Origin: Bacillota bacterium
Lineage (GTDB): Bacteria > Bacillota_I > Bacilli_A > RF39 > UBA660
Direction: 5' to 3'
Assembly (NCBI GenBank): GCA_018381595.1
Contig: JAGZRP010000052.1
Coordinates: forward strand, 1-6,004
DNA length: 6,004 nucleotides
Both the position numbers and the translations under genes were made by a program. Positions within the stretch are counted from its first letter, which is position 1. The number at the start of each line of letters is the position of its first letter. Of this stretch, positions 1-6,004 are shown piece by piece. The notes beneath the pieces are model-generated. The model did no database searches. It had not been told where the DNA came from and was given only the letters and a program-made list of their open reading frames with translations.

Positions 1-1496
1 TATTACATGCGAATAAAAAGAATGAGCAAATTAAAATGAAAAACCCATTTTTAGTTGCCATTGTCTTTATATTATCTGTTATCATTTTGGGGTATGCATA
101 TTATAAAGTAACTACAGGAGCAACAACGATTGAAGTAAATGAATTATTATTTGTCATTTTCTTAGGTGGGATTGGGACCTTCTTATTGTTCTGGTCTTTA
201 TCTGGAATGTTACTCCGCATATTTATGTCTTTCAAAAAAACATATTATAAAAACTTAAATATGTTTGTATTAAGACAAGTATCTAGTAAAGTAAATACAA
301 CCGTATTTTCTATGTCTGTAATTTCAATTATGTTATTTTTAACCATTGGAATTTTATCAAGTGCATTATCATTAAAAAATTCCATGACATCCAATTTAAA
401 GAAACTAGCACCAATTGACTTCCAGGTAATGAAATATGTAGATACAAGTATTGATAGAACCGCGCTTGAATATACAGATGTACAATTAGAAGATTCTAAA
501 TTATCTATTAGAGAGACATTGAATCGTTTAGATATTAATGTTGATAACACATTTACGGATATTGTAGAGTTTTCTACTTATCAAACAGAAGAGTTAACAT
601 TACGAGTATCTATTGGAGAAGAAATCAAAAAAGTAACAGAACAATATCGCTTTTTACAAGTAGATACCAAAGAAGATATCATGAAGATAAGTGATTACAA
701 TCGACTTGCAAAATTATTTCAAATACCAACTTATGAATTAAATGAGAATGAGTATATAATTGTTGCCGATTTTGATAGCATGGTAGAGGTTCGTAACCCA
801 TCTTTAAAGAGAAAAACACCAATTACTATGAATGGAAAAACATATTTACCAAAATATGAAGAATGTAAAGATGGATTTTTTGAAATTAGTTCAAATCATA
901 TTAATACAGGTTTAATTCTGGTTCCTGATGATGCTGTGCGTGATGATATGAAAGCAAAAAATTATTTTGCTGCGAATTATAAAGAAACCACAGAAGAGGG
1001 TAAGGACAAAACAGAAGAGTTTATTATGGAACAAACAAAAAATCATCCATATAAAGATAGTACAAGAATGAATGGGATGACCAAAGACGCTATTTATACA
1101 GCAAGTGTTGGACTTGGAGCGATGGCGACATTCATTGGAATTTATTTAGGAATTATTTTCTTAATTTCTAGTGCTGCTATTTTGGCATTAAAAGAGTTAA
1201 GTGAAAGTTCAGACAATAAAGATAGATATCAAATATTAAGAAGAATTGGAACCGATGAGCGAATGATTCGTCATGCATTATTTACTCAGATTGCTATCTT
1301 TTTCTTAGTACCACTTCTTGTTGCTATAATTCATTCTATATTTGGAATTCAATTTGCAAACAAGATTTTAGAAACCTTTGGTAATGAACAATTACTACCA
1401 TCCATTATTATGACTGCAACATTCTTAATTGCAATTTATGGTGGATACTTTATCATTACTTATTTATGTAGTAAAAATATTATTAGTGAAAAATAA
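1..1496 (+). CDS. BceB-like FtsX-family ABC transporter permease, 5'-truncated by the window
   Basis: This is the membrane subunit of a MacB/FtsX-class ABC transporter, most like BceB permeases, which act on cell-wall-active peptides such as bacitracin or lantibiotics and often signal to a partner histidine kinase. Counting from the ATG at 36, helices are visible at about 6-25, 40-62 and 88-110. A large extracellular domain follows at about 111-353, then three C-terminal helices at 356-386, 415-438 and 453-476. The cytoplasmic linker at 387-412 (LSESSDNKDRYQILRRIG) is the characteristic FtsX/BceB segment. A big ectodomain between helices 7 and 8 matches the ten-helix BceB plan (about 650 residues), so helices 1-4 are missing. 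The frame is open from base 3, with no stop before 36 and no good ribosome binding site there, so the ATG at 36 is an internal methionine. The ATPase partner (BceA-like) is expected just upstream. Family call is confident; the substrate is unknown. Confidence 0.88.
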   Translation, partial: LHANKKNEQIKMKNPFLVAIVFILSVIILGYAYYKVTTGATTIEVNELLFVIFLGGIGTFLLFWSLSGMLLRIFMSFKKTYYKNLNMFVLRQVSSKVNTTVFSMSVISIMLFLTIGILSSALSLKNSMTSNLKKLAPIDFQVMKYVDTSIDRTALEYTDVQLEDSKLSIRETLNRLDINVDNTFTDIVEFSTYQTEELTLRVSIGEEIKKVTEQYRFLQVDTKEDIMKISDYNRLAKLFQIPTYELNENEYIIVADFDSMVEVRNPSLKRKTPITMNGKTYLPKYEECKDGFFEISSNHINTGLILVPDDAVRDDMKAKNYFAANYKETTEEGKDKTEEFIMEQTKNHPYKDSTRMNGMTKDAIYTASVGLGAMATFIGIYLGIIFLISSAAILALKELSESSDNKDRYQILRRIGTDERMIRHALFTQIAIFFLVPLLVAIIHSIFGIQFANKILETFGNEQLLPSIIMTATFLIAIYGGYFIITYLCSKNIISEK

Positions 1497-1521
1497 AAGA
1501 AACAAGTTTTTTGTTTCTTTT
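1495..1521 (+). terminator. AT-rich intercistronic hairpin, weak terminator or attenuator
   Basis: AAAAGAAACAA (1495-1505) pairs perfectly with TTGTTTCTTTT (1511-1521) around a 5-base loop. The stem has only two G-C pairs. Its core is a 7-bp stem (GAAACAA/TTGTTTC) flanked by A4 and T4, the layout of a weak intrinsic terminator that could act in both directions. It begins inside the TAA stop codon of the permease gene (1494-1496) and ends two bases before the Shine-Dalgarno region of the next gene. The pairing is seen directly; termination strength is inferred and likely partial. Confidence 0.5.
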
Positions 1522-1527
1522 GGAAGT

Positions 1528-1533
1528 GAGGTG
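1528..1533 (+). promoter_or_regulatory. Ribosome binding site fixing the VanZ-RDD start at 1538
   Basis: GAGGTG, within the longer match AAGTGAGGTG (1524-1533), lies four bases before the ATG at 1538. It selects this ATG over the in-frame TTG at 1511. That TTG sits inside the 3' arm of the preceding hairpin and has no Shine-Dalgarno of its own. Confidence 0.7.
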
Positions 1534-1537
1534 TCAT

Positions 1538-2650
1538 ATGACAGGATATTTAGAAGCAATTAAAACGGCAGTGGTATTTTTTCCATTCATTGCATTTTTA
1601 ATTACGATTCCTTATATGGTGTATCAATATCATAAGTATGGTTCTATTCCAGGAGTACGCACCATTATTGTATATTCATTTATTTTATACGTGATGACAG
1701 CATACTTTCTTGTCATTTTACCACTTCCATCTTTTGAAGAAGTGATGCGTTTGAAAACACCTAGTACTCAATTGATTCCATTTTCATTTGTTGCTGATTT
1801 CATTACGCACACTTCATTCAATATTATGGTTCCACAAACTTACTTGAAAGCGCTTACGGAACCTTATATTTATCAAGTATTATATAATATTTTACTTACC
1901 ATTCCATTTGGAATTTATCTTAGATATTACTTTAAATGTAATTTCAAAAAGACAATGCTATTTACATTTTGTTTAACTTTGTTTTTTGAAATTACACAAC
2001 TAACAGGTTTATATGGGATCTATCCAAGAAGTTATCGTTTGTTTGATGTTGATGATTTGATGTTGAATACACTAGGTGGTTTGATTGGATATTTCATCGC
2101 AGGAGCGATGTTAAAATGGATACCAGGAAGAGATGCGATCGATGAGTATGCATATAAGAATGGAAAGAAAATTTCGTTTTTAAGAAGACTCACTACATTT
2201 GGTTTTGATGCCATGTTATACTTGATATTTACTCTTGGATATATGATAACTGCTGGTGGAGATTATGCTTTTCTTGTCATGGGAATTATTTATTATGGAA
2301 TTATTCCTCTCTGTTTAGAAGGACAGACGATAGGTGAGAAATTCTTTCATATTAAAATTGTTCCATTCACACCTTCTAAATTAGAATGGTTTCAAGTAAT
2401 GGCAAGACGTATTTTATTTTTTTTCTTATATATTTCACTTCCATTTTTATTCATGATAGGATTTTTCTATATCATAGAATTCTTTCATTTACCGGAGTAT
2501 TTCATTTTCGCATTGGCTTGCTCTGTATTATTATTTATCATCATTTTTGAAGTATATTCCTTTGTTGTAATTGCTATTTTAAAACGACCGCTTTTACACG
2601 AGCAGATTACAAAAACCAAATTAGTAAGTACGATTACCTATGAAGAATAG
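1538..2650 (+). CDS. VanZ domain-RDD domain fusion membrane protein
   Basis: A 370-residue polytopic membrane protein. The N-terminal part (about 1-195) is a VanZ domain. Helices lie near 10-30, 43-62, 113-130 and 138-156, followed by the hallmark tract with FEITQ (150-154) and RLFDVDDLMLNTLGG (167-181), then a helix at 177-193. The C-terminal part (about 211-345) is an RDD domain: RRLTTFGFDAMLY (216-228) opens its first helix, GQTIGEKFFHIKI (262-274) is the usual RDD loop, and further helices lie near 245-260, 291-312 and 322-346. VanZ proteins are associated with resistance to teicoplanin and related lipoglycopeptides by an unclear mechanism; RDD domains have been linked to ion or small-molecule transport but are mostly uncharacterised. 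The start at 1538 is set by GAGGTG. The gene sits 41 bases after the BceB-like gene, probably as a read-through partner. Its TAG stop lies in the arm of the next hairpin. The domain call is strong; the exact function is unknown. Confidence 0.88.
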   Translation: MTGYLEAIKTAVVFFPFIAFLITIPYMVYQYHKYGSIPGVRTIIVYSFILYVMTAYFLVILPLPSFEEVMRLKTPSTQLIPFSFVADFITHTSFNIMVPQTYLKALTEPYIYQVLYNILLTIPFGIYLRYYFKCNFKKTMLFTFCLTLFFEITQLTGLYGIYPRSYRLFDVDDLMLNTLGGLIGYFIAGAMLKWIPGRDAIDEYAYKNGKKISFLRRLTTFGFDAMLYLIFTLGYMITAGGDYAFLVMGIIYYGIIPLCLEGQTIGEKFFHIKIVPFTPSKLEWFQVMARRILFFFLYISLPFLFMIGFFYIIEFFHLPEYFIFALACSVLLFIIIFEVYSFVVIAILKRPLLHEQITKTKLVSTITYEE

Positions 2651-2668
2651 TTTGTCTATTCTTTTTTT
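2643..2668 (+). terminator. Intrinsic terminator overlapping the VanZ-RDD stop codon
   Basis: AAGAATAG (2643-2650) pairs perfectly with CTATTCTT (2656-2663) around the loop TTTGT. The unbroken T run at 2662-2668 completes a canonical intrinsic terminator. The whole upstream arm is the last codons of the preceding gene, including its TAG stop. A ribosome finishing that gene would cover the arm, so termination may be conditional. Confidence 0.7.
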
Positions 2669-2672
2669 ATTT

Positions 2673-2678
2673 GAGGTG
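2673..2678 (+). promoter_or_regulatory. Ribosome binding site for the alternative upstream start at 2686
   Basis: GAGGTG lies seven bases before an ATG at 2686-2688, which is in frame with the ATPase and would add eight residues (MSVNRSVN). This is a good site, but it could serve only transcripts that begin upstream of the extended -10 at 2679-2687, that is, read-through from the VanZ-RDD gene. Confidence 0.4.
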
Positions 2679-2687
2679 TGTTATAAT
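2679..2687 (+). promoter_or_regulatory. Extended -10 promoter of the ABC exporter operon
   Basis: TGTTATAAT is a perfect extended -10 element (TG, one base, TATAAT), directly downstream of the terminator. No good -35 is present at the usual spacing: the best-placed hexamer is TTCTTT at 2659-2664, 17 bases away. Extended -10 promoters can work without a strong -35. The predicted transcription start is about 2693-2695, just before the Shine-Dalgarno at 2698. The match is seen directly; activity is inferred, and in AT-rich DNA a chance match is possible. Confidence 0.5.
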
Positions 2688-2697
2688 GAGCGTGAAT

Positions 2698-2702
2698 AGG
2701 AG
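2698..2702 (+). promoter_or_regulatory. Strong ribosome binding site for the ATPase start at 2710
   Basis: AGGAG lies seven bases before the ATG at 2710. It falls immediately downstream of the start point predicted from the extended -10, giving a very short leader. It is the main reason for preferring 2710 over 2686. Confidence 0.6.
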
Positions 2703-2709
2703 TGTTAAT

Positions 2710-3654
2710 ATGGAACATATGGTAGAAGTGAATCATCTTGTTAAAACATATGGAAAAGGAAAAGTAAGAGCTGTTGATGATTTGTCGCTTTACATCAATC
2801 AAGGAGAAATACTTGGTTTATTAGGCCCAAATGGAAGTGGAAAATCAACAACAATTAATTGTTTATTATCTCTTCTTTCTTTTCAATCAGGAGAGATTCG
2901 TGTGTTTGGAAAAGAAATGCAACCCAATGCTTATGATATTAAGAAAAAAATAGGTGTGGTATTTCAAGAAGTTGCTGTTTTTGAAGAATTAACAGTGTAT
3001 GAAAATATTAATTATTTTTGTGGATTATATATCACAGATAAAAAAATAAGGGAAGAATATGTAAATGATGCAATTCGATTGGTTGGTTTACAGGAGTTTC
3101 AAAAATTTAGACCAAAGCAATTATCAGGAGGACTTTTACGTCGTTTAAATATTGCTTGTGGAATTGCCCATAAACCAGAATTTATCATTTTGGATGAACC
3201 AACTGTAGCAGTAGATCCACAAAGTAGAAATCATATACTAGAAGGAATTCGTAAATTACAAAAGCAAGGAGCAACTGTTTTATATACCAGTCATTATATG
3301 GAGGAAGTCGAACAACTTTGTTCTCGTATTGTCATTATTGACAAAGGGAAAGTCATTGCAAGTGGAACAAAAGAAGAATTAATCGAATTGATTCACACCA
3401 GTGAAAAAGTAACAATTGAATTAACAGAAATCAAAGAAGAACAGATATTATATTTACGTGAGTTAGAACATGTAAAAGAGGTATTATTTGATGGTAGTAA
3501 ATTGCTGATTAGCTATGAGACAGGAGAACACAATTTGAGTAGATTAGTAGATTATTTAAAAAAAGAAAAAATTTCTTATACTAAAATTTTCTCTGAACTT
3601 CCAAGTTTAAATGATGTTTTCCTAGAACTAACTGGAAAAGAGCTTAGAGATTAA
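2710..3654 (+). CDS. ABC-2-type exporter ATP-binding protein (LnrL/YfiL-like)
   Basis: The 314-residue ATPase that energises the two permeases encoded next, acting at the inner face of the membrane. In order: A-loop Tyr14, Walker A GPNGSGKST (39-47), Q-loop Gln86, signature LSGGL (138-142), Walker B FIILDEP (158-164) with catalytic Glu163, D-loop AVDP (167-170) and switch His195. All catalytic elements are intact. LSGGL in place of LSGGQ, and DEPTVAVDPQSRN, are typical of the DrrA/NatA/LnrL class. A C-terminal extension (about 232-314) resembles the accessory domain of such drug exporters. Length and gene order match LnrL of the Bacillus linearmycin-resistance system. The chosen start has AGGAG seven bases upstream; an in-frame ATG at 2686 with GAGGTG would add eight residues. 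Only one base separates its stop from the next gene, so translation is probably coupled. The ATPase role is near certain; the substrate is unknown. Confidence 0.92.
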   Translation: MEHMVEVNHLVKTYGKGKVRAVDDLSLYINQGEILGLLGPNGSGKSTTINCLLSLLSFQSGEIRVFGKEMQPNAYDIKKKIGVVFQEVAVFEELTVYENINYFCGLYITDKKIREEYVNDAIRLVGLQEFQKFRPKQLSGGLLRRLNIACGIAHKPEFIILDEPTVAVDPQSRNHILEGIRKLQKQGATVLYTSHYMEEVEQLCSRIVIIDKGKVIASGTKEELIELIHTSEKVTIELTEIKEEQILYLRELEHVKEVLFDGSKLLISYETGEHNLSRLVDYLKKEKISYTKIFSELPSLNDVFLELTGKELRD

Positions 3655-3655
3655 T

Positions 3656-4792
3656 ATGTTTGGGCATTTATTTAAAAATCGTCTCAAGATTTTATTACAT
3701 CAAAAAAGTATGATTTTTTGGACGCTCATTTTTCCCATTATATTATCTACTTTCTTTTACCTTGCCTTTTCTAATTTAGTAGCAGAGGAAAAATTAGAAC
3801 CATTTCCAGTTGCTTATTTAAATAATGAAACGATGCAGGAAGAACAGTCTTTTATAACACTTTTAACAGAGCTTTCCAAAGGAAAAGAAAAATTATTTCA
3901 TTTAAAAAAAGTAAATAGCGAAAAGAAAGCAAAAGAATTACTTGATAATCACGAAATTGAAGGTTATTTTGTAAAACAAGAAAATTTAGAACTTGTGATA
4001 AAAGAAAATGGAATGGAACAATCTATTTTAAAAACCGTTGTAGATGAGTATTTACAAATGAATCAGTTTGCGATGACTGCAACAGATAAAAGTCAAGCAG
4101 AAATTATGGCAGCCATTCAGAAAATACAATCGAGTAGAGATGCTTATTTTGTTTCTGATAATAAGCATGAAATGGATGTTAGTGTGATTTATTTTTATAC
4201 ATTAATTGGTATGGTTTGTATGTATGCTGGATTCTTTGGATTATCTGCAGTGAATGCAGTAGAGGGTAATTTGAGCAAACATGGAGCTAGATTTAGTGTA
4301 GCGCCAGTATCTAAAATCAAATCATTATCTGCATTTTTATTAGCAGGTTTCTTAATCCATTATCTAGAATTTTTGACATTATTTAGTTATTTAAAATGGG
4401 TTTTAAAAATTGATTTTAGAACTCAATCACTTGCTATTTTACTATTAGCACTGATAGGTTCCCTGGCTGGATTGGCATTTGGAATGGTCATTGGTGCTAG
4501 TAGCCGAAAAAGTGAGGATGCAAAAATCAATATGGTTACCATGATGTCTTTACTTCTTTCATTCTTATCAGGAATGATGGTAATTGATATCAAACAATGG
4601 ATTTTAACCAATATGCCATTTTTAGCACACATCAATCCAGTAAGTTTAGTAACGGATGGACTTTATGCTTTATATTATTATCCAACTTATACACGTTATT
4701 TTGAAAATCTCATTTATTTAGGAATATTTAGTATTGTGATGTTTACCATTAGTTGTTATTTATTGAGGAGGAAGAAATATGACAGTATTTAA
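3656..4792 (+). CDS. ABC-2-type exporter permease, first subunit (LnrM-like)
   Basis: A 378-residue membrane subunit with the ABC-2 layout: one N-terminal helix (about 19-40), a large extracytoplasmic domain (41-175), then five helices near 176-199, 223-246, 257-281, 291-313 and 350-370. The ectodomain opens with FPVAYLNNE (50-58), the usual start of this domain after the first helix. The NPVSLVTDGLYAL tract (327-339) is the conserved segment before the last helix. The basic tail RRKK (371-374) fits a cytoplasmic C-terminus. The start follows the ATPase stop by one base, with only a weak purine stretch (AGAGA, 3646-3650), so it probably depends on ribosomes arriving from the ATPase gene. It likely forms a heterodimer with the next permease. 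Size and position match LnrM, but the family is diverse and the substrate (drug, peptide or lipid) cannot be read from sequence. Confidence 0.88.
   Translation: MFGHLFKNRLKILLHQKSMIFWTLIFPIILSTFFYLAFSNLVAEEKLEPFPVAYLNNETMQEEQSFITLLTELSKGKEKLFHLKKVNSEKKAKELLDNHEIEGYFVKQENLELVIKENGMEQSILKTVVDEYLQMNQFAMTATDKSQAEIMAAIQKIQSSRDAYFVSDNKHEMDVSVIYFYTLIGMVCMYAGFFGLSAVNAVEGNLSKHGARFSVAPVSKIKSLSAFLLAGFLIHYLEFLTLFSYLKWVLKIDFRTQSLAILLLALIGSLAGLAFGMVIGASSRKSEDAKINMVTMMSLLLSFLSGMMVIDIKQWILTNMPFLAHINPVSLVTDGLYALYYYPTYTRYFENLIYLGIFSIVMFTISCYLLRRKKYDSI
4766..4771 (+). promoter_or_regulatory. Strong ribosome binding site inside the end of the first permease gene
   Basis: AGGAGG lies seven bases before the ATG at 4779 and is the strongest Shine-Dalgarno in the window. 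In the upstream gene's frame the bases AGG AGG encode Arg371-Arg372 of its basic tail, so the site is both coding and regulatory. It fixes the second permease start and produces the 14-base overlap. Confidence 0.8.
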
Positions 4793-5924
4793 AAATTATT
4801 TCAAAATATTAAAATCATATCTTCCCATCATTTTCGTATTTATTGGAATGTTTACGTTCTTTATCGTCGTTATGACAAAAGCCAATAAAACAACTGTAAA
4901 CTTTTCACAAGCAAAGCCAAATGTCATTGTTGTAAATGAAGATAAAACAACCCTCGCTAATCATTTTTTTGATTATATAAAAAGCCATGCGAATATCGTA
5001 GCATTAAAAGAGGGAAATTCTTTCGAAGACGCACTTTTCTTTCGAGAGGTAGATGAAATTATTACCATCCCAAAAGGATTTCAAAAGACATTAATGAGTG
5101 GTAAAACCCCAAAAATTGCGACACAAAAAGTACCTGATTCTGTAAATTCCATTTATGCAGAATTGTTGTTTGAGCAATATTTAAAAGTAATACAAGGATA
5201 TACGAGTCTTGGTTACACGGAAACAGAACTCATTGAAAAAGTAGATACTGTTTTCTCAAAAGAAGCAACCATCACGATGTTAAAAAATAAAAGTAGTGAA
5301 TTGAATGAAGTAGAAATATTTTATAACTTTTCAAATTATACATTTCTTGCAACCATTATTTTAGTAATTAGTATGATTTTAACAACCTTCCGCAGTGAAA
5401 AGATCAAAAGACGTAATTTAATTAGCCCTTGTTCTTACCGTAATTTGAATTTTCAATTATTTTTAGGGAATTTAACAATGACACTTCTCATTTGGTTTTT
5501 ATACTTGATATTAGCGATCATCTTATTCCCATCTGTGATGCTTGATTATTATGGAATTTATTTTGGAATTAATTCTTTCTTATTTGCAATAGTATCTCTT
5601 GTGATAGGTTTTCTGATTGGAAGTTTTGTAAAAAATAAAGAGGCCCAAAGTGGTATTGTAAATGTGCTCGCACTTGGTACGAGTTTTATATCAGGAGCAT
5701 TTGTTCCACAAGCGATGTTAGGAAACTTTGTCATTCAACTTTCTAAGTTGTTTCCTTCTTATTGGTATATTCATAATAATTCACTCATTCGTAATATGAC
5801 AGGTGTAAAATGGGAAGAACTTTCTAATATCGTATTTCATTATGGAGTATTAGTGATGTATATTGTAGGAATTTTCCTTCTTATCAATCTCATTTCTCAC
5901 AAATTAATGAGAAAAGATGCATAA
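4779..5924 (+). CDS. ABC-2-type exporter permease, second subunit (LnrN-like)
   Basis: A 381-residue membrane subunit with the same layout as the preceding permease but little obvious identity. It has a first helix at 13-32, an extracytoplasmic domain at about 33-185, and helices near 186-203, 226-250, 263-284, 292-312 and 352-373. The ectodomain begins PNVIVVNEDKTT (47-58), a pattern common in ABC-2 and YhgE/Pip-type proteins and equivalent to PVAYLNNE in the partner. FPSYWYIHNN (325-334) occupies the position of NPVSLVTDGL in the partner. It overlaps the upstream gene by 14 bases and has a perfect AGGAGG, suggesting coupled, near-equal synthesis and a heterodimeric pore, as in LnrMN. It is the last gene of the operon and is followed by a strong terminator. 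The permease call is secure; the substrate is unknown. Confidence 0.88.
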   Translation: MTVFKNYFKILKSYLPIIFVFIGMFTFFIVVMTKANKTTVNFSQAKPNVIVVNEDKTTLANHFFDYIKSHANIVALKEGNSFEDALFFREVDEIITIPKGFQKTLMSGKTPKIATQKVPDSVNSIYAELLFEQYLKVIQGYTSLGYTETELIEKVDTVFSKEATITMLKNKSSELNEVEIFYNFSNYTFLATIILVISMILTTFRSEKIKRRNLISPCSYRNLNFQLFLGNLTMTLLIWFLYLILAIILFPSVMLDYYGIYFGINSFLFAIVSLVIGFLIGSFVKNKEAQSGIVNVLALGTSFISGAFVPQAMLGNFVIQLSKLFPSYWYIHNNSLIRNMTGVKWEELSNIVFHYGVLVMYIVGIFLLINLISHKLMRKDA

Positions 5925-5951
5925 AACAGTAAATTTAGCGGACACTATTAC

Positions 5952-5985
5952 TAGAGAGAAACGTACAATTCTCTCTATTTTTTTT
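5952..5985 (+). terminator. Strong intrinsic terminator closing the exporter operon
   Basis: TAGAGAGAA (5952-5960) pairs perfectly with TTCTCTCTA (5969-5977) around an 8-base loop, followed directly by eight Ts (5978-5985). It starts 27 bases after the last stop codon. On the minus strand the stem is not followed by a T run, so it acts only on + strand transcripts. Confidence 0.88.
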
Positions 5986-6004
5986 GTAAAAAAAAGAATC
6001 ATTG

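Noticed and set aside
245..550. 101-codon reading frame on the minus strand
   Set aside because: It lies wholly inside the BceB-like permease gene and has no recognisable domain; an antisense shadow of AT-rich coding DNA.
1511..1537. TTG at 1511 as start of the VanZ-RDD gene
   Set aside because: It lies in the 3' arm of a hairpin and has no ribosome binding site; the ATG at 1538 has GAGGTG at a usable distance.
2042..2066. Apparent GATGTT/GATGAT tandem repeat
   Set aside because: It encodes the conserved FDVDDLML tract of VanZ, so the repetition follows from the codons for Asp, Val and Leu.
2032..2214. 60-codon reading frame on the minus strand
   Set aside because: It is antisense to the conserved VanZ tract and the start of the RDD domain, with no family resemblance.
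2671..2685. TTG at 2671 as start of the ABC ATPase
   Set aside because: It overlaps the Shine-Dalgarno GAGGTG itself; the ATGs at 2686 and 2710 both have proper sites.
3558..3571. A7-G-A6 run as a programmed frameshift site
   Set aside because: It encodes KKEK in the C-terminal domain, the frame continues to a normal stop, and no useful alternative frame or downstream structure is seen.
4423..4635. 70-codon reading frame on the minus strand
   Set aside because: It is antisense to membrane helices of the first ABC-2 permease; no supporting signal.
5986..6004. A8 run at the right edge as part of a second terminator or a new gene leader
   Set aside because: The window ends before any complementary arm, ribosome binding site or start codon can be seen.

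Overview
The window is about 6 kb of AT-rich, densely coding DNA (roughly 30% GC by eye) from what looks like a low-GC Gram-positive (Firmicutes/Bacillota) genome. The pointers are ATG starts with GAGGTG or AGGAGG ribosome binding sites, all genes on one strand, short gaps closed by U-tailed hairpins, and families typical of Firmicutes: a BceB-type permease, a VanZ protein and a two-permease ABC-2 exporter. A gut Erysipelotrichia- or Clostridia-like host is plausible, but that is inference from base composition and gene families only.

All five genes are on the + strand. (1) Left edge to 1496: the C-terminal three quarters of a BceB/FtsX-type ABC permease. Its frame is open through the left edge, so the first four membrane helices lie outside. 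(2) 1538-2650: a VanZ domain fused to an RDD domain, both membrane-embedded. (3) 2710-3654 (or from 2686): an ABC ATPase of the ABC-2 class. (4) 3656-4792 and (5) 4779-5924: two related but clearly different ABC-2 permeases. Genes 3-5 are tightly packed (a 1-nt gap, then a 14-nt overlap) and almost certainly make one exporter, laid out like the Bacillus LnrLMN (YfiLMN) polyene-resistance transporter.

The junctions are informative. Hairpins follow gene 1 (1495-1521), gene 2 (2643-2668) and gene 5 (5952-5985). The first two contain the stop codon of the preceding gene in their upstream arm, so a terminating ribosome could influence termination or read-through. Just after the second hairpin lies a perfect extended -10 sequence (TGTTATAAT, 2679-2687), followed by a strong Shine-Dalgarno and ATG. 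This suggests that the exporter operon has its own promoter, and that a second upstream ATG is used only on read-through transcripts, if at all.

Together the window reads as an envelope-defence neighbourhood: a bacitracin/lantibiotic-type flux sensor or detoxification permease, a VanZ-family protein (a family linked to glycopeptide and lipoglycopeptide resistance) and a drug or lipid exporter. No regulator, tRNA, rRNA, CRISPR array or complete mobile element is visible. I found no clearly new system. The most interesting points are the regulatory architecture of the gene 2/gene 3 junction and the grouping of three envelope-resistance families. No stretch longer than 300 bases lacks a gene.
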